64,000 nt of DNA from Arthrobacter_N sp051262515 (GTDB lineage Bacteria > Actinomycetota > Actinomycetes > Actinomycetales > Micrococcaceae): contig NZ_JBIMER010000011.1 of NCBI RefSeq assembly GCF_051262515.1, forward strand, positions 24,156 through 88,155. The letters are read 5' to 3'. Below, one piece after another: positions 58,776 through 64,000 of the stretch. Below the pieces are notes generated by a model, which was not told the origin of the DNA, did not search any database, and saw nothing but the letters and a program-made list of their open reading frames with translations. Within the stretch, counting starts at the first letter, position 1; each line of letters opens with the position of its first letter. A program made the position numbers and the translations under genes.

Positions 58776-61196
58776 CTATTGGGCGAGGTTCGCCAGGCGT
58801 TCGGGCTGCAGCAATTCGGCGAGCTCGGCCTCGGTAAGCAGGCCGCGCTCCAGAACGAGCTCTGCGACGCCGCGGCCGGTGGTGAGGGCCTCGAGGGCTA
58901 TCGAGGTGGACTCGCTGTAGCCCAGGCGCGGGTTCAGCGCCGTCACGAGCCCGATTGAGTTCTCCACGTTGCGGCGCAGGAACTCGGCGTTGGCCGTGAT
59001 CCCGGTGACACAGCGGCGCGAGAGTGTCAGGCAGCCCGCCTCCAGGTGTCGCATGGAGGTGGAGAGGCTGTGCACGATGATCGGTTCGAACGCGTTGAGC
59101 TGCAGCTGTCCGCCCTCGGCCGCCATGGAGATGGTGACGTCGTTCCCGACCACCTGGTACGCGATCTGGTTGACCACTTCGGGGATCACGGGGTTCACCT
59201 TGCCCGGCATGATGGACGATCCCGACTGGACGGCCGGAAGGTTGATCTCGTTCAGCCCGGCGCGGGGGCCCGAGGACAGCAGGCGCAGGTCGTTGCAGAT
59301 CTTGGAGAGCTTCAGGGCCACACGCTTGAGGACGCCGGACAGGTGCACGAACGCGCCGACGTCCTGGGTGGCCTCGATGAGGTCCGGCGAAGTGGTGAGC
59401 GGGAGTCCGGTGATCTCGGCGAGGTGCTTCCGCGCCGACTCCGCGTACCCGGGCGGGGCATTGAGGGCCGTGCCGATGGCGGTGGCGCCGAGGTTGATCT
59501 CGTGCACCAGCACCAACGATTCCGCCAGCCGGTCCCGGTCCTCGCGCATGGTGACGGCGTAGGTGCCGAACTCCTGGCCGAGCGTCATCGGAACCGCGTC
59601 CTGCAACTGCGTGCGGCCCATCTTCACCACGGTGCGGAACTCCACGGCCTTGGCCGCGAAGGCGGCCTCGAGCTCGGAGAGAGCAGCCAGAAGCGGGCGC
59701 GCGGCGAACGCGGTGGAGACGTTGACCGCCGTCGGATAGACGTCGTTGGTGGACTGGCTCAGGTTGACGTGGTCGTTGGGGTGGAGGTGCCGGTGGTCGC
59801 CGCGGGCGTGGCCGAGGAGTTCCAGCGCGCGGTTGGCGATGACTTCGTTGGCGTTCATGTTGGTGGACGTTCCGGCGCCGCCCTGCACGACGTCCACGAC
59901 GAACTCGGCGTGCAACGCGCCGTCGATGATCTCCTGGCAGGCGGCGTCGATGGCCCCCGACCTCTCGGCGTCGAGCAGCCCCAGATCGCGGTTGGCGCGT
60001 GCGGCGGCCTGTTTCACCATGGCGAGGGCCCGGACGAGGTGCGGATTGGAGGCGAGCGTCTGGCCGGTGATCGGAAAGTTTTCCACGGCGCGGAGGCTGT
60101 GGATGCCCCAGTAGGCGTCGGCCGGGACCTCGCGGTAGCCGATGAGATCGTGCTCGGTGCGGGTGGGGATGCCGGTCGCGGCGTCGGGGGAAAGCAGATG
60201 CGTCAGCTGGCCGACGTTCTGTCCGCCACCGGGCACCGGAACGCTGGTGAAGGTCGCCAGGGCGGCTTCCTCACCCAGGACGACCTCGGCGCTAGCGCCC
60301 GCGTCCGCACGCAGCGCCGCGAGGAGCGCCCCGGCGGCGACGGGCATGCGGGCGCGATCACCGCCGTCGGACACCTTGACCGCCACCGACGTTCCGTCGG
60401 GGAGCGCTGCGACCTGAATGCCCTCGAATCCGTCCTTGGCGACGAGCCCCGGGACGGCGCGCATCAGCGCCGTCACGTCCCGTCCCTCGCCGGCGACAAG
60501 GTCCGGGTGGGCGCGCATGGCCTCGGCGACGGCGTGTTCCGGCGTTCCGGCTGGGGCGGACGCGATACGCCCGAAGGCGCGCGCCATGCCGACGAGCGAC
60601 ACGGCGTGGACCGGGGTGCCGCAGCCGTCGGTGCCGACGCTTGCCGGCTCCTCGCCCGTCAGGTCGCGCACGGCGTCGGCCAGCAGTTCGGCGACCGGGT
60701 GGGCCGCGTCCAAGTACCCGGCGACCGGCCAGCCCCGCGCGGCGCACAGCGCGACGAGGGCGGCGTGTTTCCCGGAGCAGTTCTGGGCCAACCGGGTGGC
60801 GCCCCGACCCGAGCGGAGCGAGTCCGCGCGCTCGCCGACGCCGTAGGGAAGGTCGGTGCTGTTGGACAGCGCGTCCTCGTCCAAGCCGACGGCGGCCAGG
60901 GTCGAGAGGGCGACGTCCTGGTGCCGTGCGGATCCCGAGTGGCTGGCGGCCGCGAGCGCGAGTTGCTCCCGGGTCAGTTCGGCGCCGGCGCGCAGCATTC
61001 CGACGGCGAAAATCGGCTTGAGCGCCGAGCGGGGGTAGAAGGCGGCGGCGGGCTCGCCCCGGGAAATCAGGACGCGCCCGTGCGGATCGAGGACGACGAC
61101 GGAGCCGTAGTGGATGCTTTCGGCGAGGTCGCCGCGGGTCTGGACGGCGATCGGCTCGTGTGCTGGGAGGGTGGCGGCGGCGGGATTGGGTTTCAT
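58776..61196 (-). CDS. Asparaginase-aspartate ammonia-lyase fusion protein
   Basis: An 806-residue single reading frame with two complete enzymes. Residues ~14-330 are a type II (PF06089, Rhizobium etli ReAV-like) L-asparaginase: SALK at 57-60 (S-x-x-K), NCSGKH with C140 and K143, and GTDGCGTP with C192, matching the zinc and catalytic residues of that class. Residues ~345-806 are a full aspartase, from TRTEHDLIGYREVPADAYWG to the signature GSSIMPGKVNP (659-669). Together it should convert Asn to Asp and then to fumarate plus two ammonia. No frameshift is needed. The start overlaps the regulator's stop (ATGA, 61193-61196). Confidence 0.9.
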   Translation of the reverse strand: MKPNPAAATLPAHEPIAVQTRGDLAESIHYGSVVVLDPHGRVLISRGEPAAAFYPRSALKPIFAVGMLRAGAELTREQLALAAASHSGSARHQDVALSTLAAVGLDEDALSNSTDLPYGVGERADSLRSGRGATRLAQNCSGKHAALVALCAARGWPVAGYLDAAHPVAELLADAVRDLTGEEPASVGTDGCGTPVHAVSLVGMARAFGRIASAPAGTPEHAVAEAMRAHPDLVAGEGRDVTALMRAVPGLVAKDGFEGIQVAALPDGTSVAVKVSDGGDRARMPVAAGALLAALRADAGASAEVVLGEEAALATFTSVPVPGGGQNVGQLTHLLSPDAATGIPTRTEHDLIGYREVPADAYWGIHSLRAVENFPITGQTLASNPHLVRALAMVKQAAARANRDLGLLDAERSGAIDAACQEIIDGALHAEFVVDVVQGGAGTSTNMNANEVIANRALELLGHARGDHRHLHPNDHVNLSQSTNDVYPTAVNVSTAFAARPLLAALSELEAAFAAKAVEFRTVVKMGRTQLQDAVPMTLGQEFGTYAVTMREDRDRLAESLVLVHEINLGATAIGTALNAPPGYAESARKHLAEITGLPLTTSPDLIEATQDVGAFVHLSGVLKRVALKLSKICNDLRLLSSGPRAGLNEINLPAVQSGSSIMPGKVNPVIPEVVNQIAYQVVGNDVTISMAAEGGQLQLNAFEPIIVHSLSTSMRHLEAGCLTLSRRCVTGITANAEFLRRNVENSIGLVTALNPRLGYSESTSIALEALTTGRGVAELVLERGLLTEAELAELLQPERLANLAQ

Positions 61197-61900
61197 CGGT
61201 GTCCGTTCCTGACGATGTCGGCGACGGCGCCCCGCACGGCGCCGAGGTGCGCCTCCATGGCGGATGCGGCGGCGGATACGTCCTGGTTCTCGATGGCTTC
61301 GAAGATGGTCTGGTGCTCTATGTCGGAGGTCTTCTGGCGTCCGGTGACCAGGTTGATGGTCTCCGACTGGTGGGACAAGGCCTCCCGGATGTCGGCGACG
61401 ATCCGCGCGAACACGCCGTTGCCGCTGGCGCGGGCGATGGCCGCGTGGAAGGCGGCGTCGAGCTCGACCCACGCCTCGCCGTCGTCCTCCGAGCGCATGG
61501 CCTCCATGAGACCGCGCAGTTCCGCGATGTCGTCGGCGGTTCGCCGTTGGGCCGCGAGCTCGGCGGCGGGGATCTCGATATGCGGGCGGGCCTCGACGAG
61601 GTCGCTGGCGGACAGGGATCCGAGCATCAGGTCGCGGCGCGGTCGGTCGGCGACCACGAACGTGCCGCGGCCGGTCTCCGTGCGGGTGAGGCCGAGCGCG
61701 GCGCAAGAGCGCAGGGCCTCGCGGATGACGGAGCGGCTGACTCCATACTGTGCCGCGAGCGTTGCCTCGGAGCTCAGCTTGGAGCCGACGGCGAGGCGCC
61801 GGTCCTCTATGGCTCCGCGGAGTGCGCGGAAGACGGACTCCGCGGCACTGGTGCGATCGATGAGGGGCTGTCCGGCTGTCCAGCTGTCTGACAGGTTCAT
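61193..61900 (-). CDS. FadR/GntR-type regulator with FCD domain
   Basis: 235 residues. Winged helix at ~20-85 (ATLAAQYGVSRSVIREALRS), FCD domain ~95-225 with LDAAFHAAIARASGN and EHQTIFEAIENQDV...EAHL. Its stop overlaps the asparaginase-aspartase start, so it is the first gene of that operon and probably an amino-acid- or dicarboxylate-responsive regulator of it. The start codon is ATG at 61900. Confidence 0.9.
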   Translation of the reverse strand: MNLSDSWTAGQPLIDRTSAAESVFRALRGAIEDRRLAVGSKLSSEATLAAQYGVSRSVIREALRSCAALGLTRTETGRGTFVVADRPRRDLMLGSLSASDLVEARPHIEIPAAELAAQRRTADDIAELRGLMEAMRSEDDGEAWVELDAAFHAAIARASGNGVFARIVADIREALSHQSETINLVTGRQKTSDIEHQTIFEAIENQDVSAAASAMEAHLGAVRGAVADIVRNGHR

Positions 61901-61970
61901 GCTCGAAACTATGGCAGGGAGTACGGGGTGGTGTCAATCGCGGACAGATCCGCCCGCCCCGCCACACGGG

Positions 61971-62636
61971 CTACCGGGGGAGCGCGACCGCTTCGATGCG
62001 GCCCGCGACCTCGTCCGGCGAACCCGTGGCATCGACGAGGTGCCAACCGTGTTCAGCCGCAAGGGACAAGTAGTGGGTGCGCGCCGCGCTCAGGTAGGCG
62101 GGCGTCTCCGAGTCCTCGCCGCGGGCCAGGACCCTCGCGTGCCCGATCTCCGGAGGCACGTCCAGGAGTACGACGGCGTCCGGCCGCGGCAGGGCGCCGG
62201 CCAACCAACCCAGTGCCCGGCCGGATGGCAGTCCGCGGACCCGGCGGAGGACCAATTGGCAGACGAGATGCCGATCCATCACGCTGGTGCCACCGAACGC
62301 CAGGGCGCGGAGGTGCGCCGCGATGACGTTCGCCGTGCGGACCACGGTCTCAAACCTGTCCGCGGACGGCGGCGGGACGGCAAGGCCCAGCGTCTCTGCC
62401 CGGCGCGAGAGCCAGCGGCGCCCGCCCGGGTTTCGGAGCAGTTGGGCTGGTCGACCGGCTGCTTGTTCACGGGCCACGAGCGCCCGCGCCGCCGTGGTCT
62501 TGCCTGCGCCGTCGATGCCGACCACGACGATCGTCCGGCGTGTGGCGGGGCCTGAACGTGCGGCTCGACGTGTGCCATCGCTGCCGGCACGGTCGGCGGA
62601 GTGCAGGGCGGTGTCCAAGATGTCCGAGGTGGACAC
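61971..62636 (-). CDS. Thymidylate-kinase-like P-loop kinase
   Basis: 221 residues. The P-loop is VVVGIDGAGKTTAARAL (residues ~32-48), a DR motif is in VMDRHLVCQLVL, and the region RVLARGED...YLSAARTHYLSLA fits the lid and last helix. Length and layout fit dTMP kinase, but the lid is atypical, so another nucleotide kinase is possible. GTG at 62636 was chosen because GGGAGG lies 7 nt upstream. Monocistronic by appearance. Confidence 0.78.
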   Translation of the reverse strand: MSTSDILDTALHSADRAGSDGTRRAARSGPATRRTIVVVGIDGAGKTTAARALVAREQAAGRPAQLLRNPGGRRWLSRRAETLGLAVPPPSADRFETVVRTANVIAAHLRALAFGGTSVMDRHLVCQLVLRRVRGLPSGRALGWLAGALPRPDAVVLLDVPPEIGHARVLARGEDSETPAYLSAARTHYLSLAAEHGWHLVDATGSPDEVAGRIEAVALPR

Positions 62637-62780
62637 GCAGATCCTCCCGATCCGTTGGTGACGTCTACTTGGTGTCAACGAACGGGAAGCCGGGATCCAT
62701 GCCGACTGCGCATGTGGGTTTGCTGTGAAGATGCATGATGCCGGCTGTCGGGACGGTGCCACGGGTCGGCACCTGGGGCG

Positions 62781-63737
62781 CTAGATCTGCGGAACGCACT
62801 CCCCGGTGCCGAGCAGGGCCAGGCCCGCGAGGTCGCCTTCGGCAAGCGTCGACGTCCCGCCCGGTCCGACATACATGAGTTGTGAGGGATCGTTGACGTG
62901 GTCGAGTCCCACCACGTGTCCGAGTTCGTGGATGATGATGCCGCGAACGGCAGCGGCGCCGTTCGGCCATCCCATCATTTCGGCCAAGACCGGTGCGTCG
63001 AGCGCGACCTGCCCGGCCACAAGCACCAGGGGGCCGCCAGTCGCGCCCGCGTAGGAGCTTCCACCGAGACCGGCGGTGTCGCCCGCCAGCATCGGAACTT
63101 CCGCCGGCGTCGCCCACGCTATGAGCACGGGCGCCCACCTCTTCCCGTACCGATCGGGCTGGTACTTCTCCCGCTTGTCGGTGAACGGCTCGGTCGTGGC
63201 GCCGTCGTGGACGAATTGCAGGCCGGTGGCCGCGGAGATCTCCGCGACCGACTCGTGGATCAACCGTTCGCCGCCAGCGGGTGCGTTGTCGGGGCGAATG
63301 ACGTAATGGATCGGCCGGCAAGGATCGTAGGCCGCGAAGGGCTGCGAGTCTCCGGGCGTGGGCTGCAGCGCGTACGACGACGACGCGGCGACGGAAGGCG
63401 GTTGGCCCAGCGGGGAGTCGGCGGCCTCGACGCCCCGGGGCGGGATGTCGGCACCGGGAAGATAGGGCTCGACGAAGGGGACGACGTGACGCTGCAACAG
63501 TCCGGGTCCGAACATGAGAAACGCCACGAAGGCGAGGACCAGGAAGGTTTTCACCGAACCGATGCTCCGAGAGTCGCCGGAGCCGACGCCGCCGGAACCG
63601 GAACCGCGCCGTTTGTTCCGGCTGCCCCGCTTGCGGTCGCGACCGTGCCTGCGGTGGTCACGGATATCCACGACCGAGCCGTTGCCTGCGGAATCCGGCC
63701 ACTCGCGGAGCGGCGCGGCACCTGGCCCTCCCCGCAC
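62781..63737 (-). CDS. Membrane-anchored matrixin-like metalloprotease
   Basis: About 318 residues. A basic N-terminal tail with Arg/Lys/Gly clusters (residues ~25-60) is followed by one transmembrane helix (VKTFLVLAFVAFLMFGPGLL). The extracellular part ends in a metzincin zinc site IIIHELGHVVGLDH (three His, Glu) with a downstream Met in SQLMYVG. Peptidase M10 matrixin-like proteins of actinobacteria have this small form. The exact start is uncertain; in-frame GTG codons around residue 22 are alternatives. Confidence 0.82.
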   Translation of the reverse strand: MRGGPGAAPLREWPDSAGNGSVVDIRDHRRHGRDRKRGSRNKRRGSGSGGVGSGDSRSIGSVKTFLVLAFVAFLMFGPGLLQRHVVPFVEPYLPGADIPPRGVEAADSPLGQPPSVAASSSYALQPTPGDSQPFAAYDPCRPIHYVIRPDNAPAGGERLIHESVAEISAATGLQFVHDGATTEPFTDKREKYQPDRYGKRWAPVLIAWATPAEVPMLAGDTAGLGGSSYAGATGGPLVLVAGQVALDAPVLAEMMGWPNGAAAVRGIIIHELGHVVGLDHVNDPSQLMYVGPGGTSTLAEGDLAGLALLGTGECVPQI

Positions 63738-63864
63738 ACACCAAATTCGTCAATCGGTGTAGGTGTCACGATCCCCCCAGGATGCGCAGAATATCGGTCC
63801 CCTCGGCCGACGAAACTAATCCTAGCGTCGGTTCGCGGCATCACTGCCACGCGGCCCGCTGGTG

Positions 63865-64000
63865 TCAGAAGGGTGGTGGGTCGTTGGGGTTCGTTGGCGG
63901 GATCGCTCTTGGTGTGGGGCGTTTTTTTTGGTGGCGGGTCTGGTGGGTGGTTGCCGGGGAGCGGTTTCCGTGGGCGCATCTGGCGGATGCGTGGTCGGCC
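63865..64000 (-). CDS. Possible C-terminal tail of a DUF222/HNH endonuclease-family protein
   Basis: At the right edge the minus strand reads a Pro/Thr/Asn-rich tail ending NPNDPPPF and a TGA. This is the characteristic end of the many DUF222-HNH (13E12-repeat type) proteins in Micrococcaceae, which have low-complexity tails ending in xPPPF. The body of the gene lies outside the window. Only about 44 codons support it, so the call is tentative. Confidence 0.4.
   Translation of the reverse strand, partial: ADHASARCAHGNRSPATTHQTRHQKKRPTPRAIPPTNPNDPPPF

Noticed and set aside
58776..61196. Two adjacent genes wrongly joined by a sequencing error
   Set aside because: The frame is continuous through the linker, codon usage does not change, and neither half shows its own start or stop near the junction. 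The fusion is taken as real, subject to resequencing.
63551..63979. A 142-codon minus-strand frame upstream of the matrixin-like gene
   Set aside because: It overlaps the start of the metalloprotease gene in another frame and has no recognisable features. The different frame ending NDPPPF at 63865 is the more plausible coding signal.
1..64000. CRISPR array, prophage or restriction/defence island
   Set aside because: No regularly spaced direct repeats, cas genes, phage structural genes or recognised defence nucleases were seen. The only mobile elements are the IS3 copies.

Overview
This window reads as chromosomal DNA of a high-GC actinobacterium, most likely Micrococcaceae (Arthrobacter-like). 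The reasons are the very GC-rich third codon positions, GTG starts, the tRNA-Ser / SRP RNA / dnaX / recR neighbourhood, a RamB-type regulator divergent from the glyoxylate-shunt genes, a LAL-type LuxR regulator beside the ben genes, and the Ehu-type solute transporter. The family is inferred from gene content; no search was run.

Layout. 1-3059: end of an ectoine/hydroxyectoine-type ABC importer (ehuB, ehuC, partial ehuD) divergent from a GntR/FCD regulator. 3106-7955: recR, dnaX and gluQRS on the minus strand, SRP RNA, then tRNA-Ser(GGA) with a terminator. 8168-11753: a three-gene operon in which two multicopper-oxidase-like proteins each carry one complementary half of the usual copper-binding histidines, behind a twin-arginine-signal protein. 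11874-14785: a 2-oxoglutarate/Fe(II)-type oxygenase, a VapB-annotated-type small protein, a LytR C-terminal-domain protein and a FrnE-like DsbA protein. 14814-24952: benzoate catabolism, with transporter benE divergent from benABCD-benK and a LAL regulator (benR). BenC carries an extra FCD-like domain. 24985-29943: a small acidic protein, malate synthase, isocitrate lyase and divergent ramB. 30114-33900: three predicted exported proteins (CHRD-like, SH3b/NodB deacetylase, beta-propeller lipoprotein).

33901-37008 is a scar region. It holds the 3' remnant of an HPII-type catalase, a YciI-like gene, and a complete IS3-family element nested in an older IS3 remnant. 37009-47609: a uracil-DNA-glycosylase-like protein, a guanidine-III riboswitch with a small multidrug resistance (Gdx) exporter, an SDR/glycosyltransferase/membrane-protein operon, a carboxylesterase, a PhoD-type phosphatase, an SQR-like oxidoreductase and an FAD-Rieske oxidoreductase. 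47780-54464: an exported endonuclease/exonuclease/phosphatase-fold protein, a broken MFS gene, a Fpg/Nei glycosylase with an enlarged zinc finger, and an AraC regulator with an aldehyde dehydrogenase / GMC oxidoreductase pair. 54461-64000: two CNNM transporters, a DszC/SfnB-like flavoprotein, an in-frame asparaginase-aspartase fusion with its GntR regulator, a thymidylate-kinase-like protein, a matrixin-like metalloprotease, and probably the tail of a DUF222/HNH gene.

How the parts fit. Several modules funnel carbon and nitrogen into the TCA cycle. The ben enzymes turn benzoate into catechol (the cat genes are not in the window), the asparaginase-aspartase should turn Asn into fumarate, and aceA/aceB permit growth on acetate-level carbon. 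Genes are tightly packed. Operon neighbours often overlap by ATGA, and four convergent pairs share a single CTAG as both stop codons. The most unusual items are the split multicopper oxidase operon, the asparaginase-aspartase fusion, and the gene remnants clustered around the IS elements.
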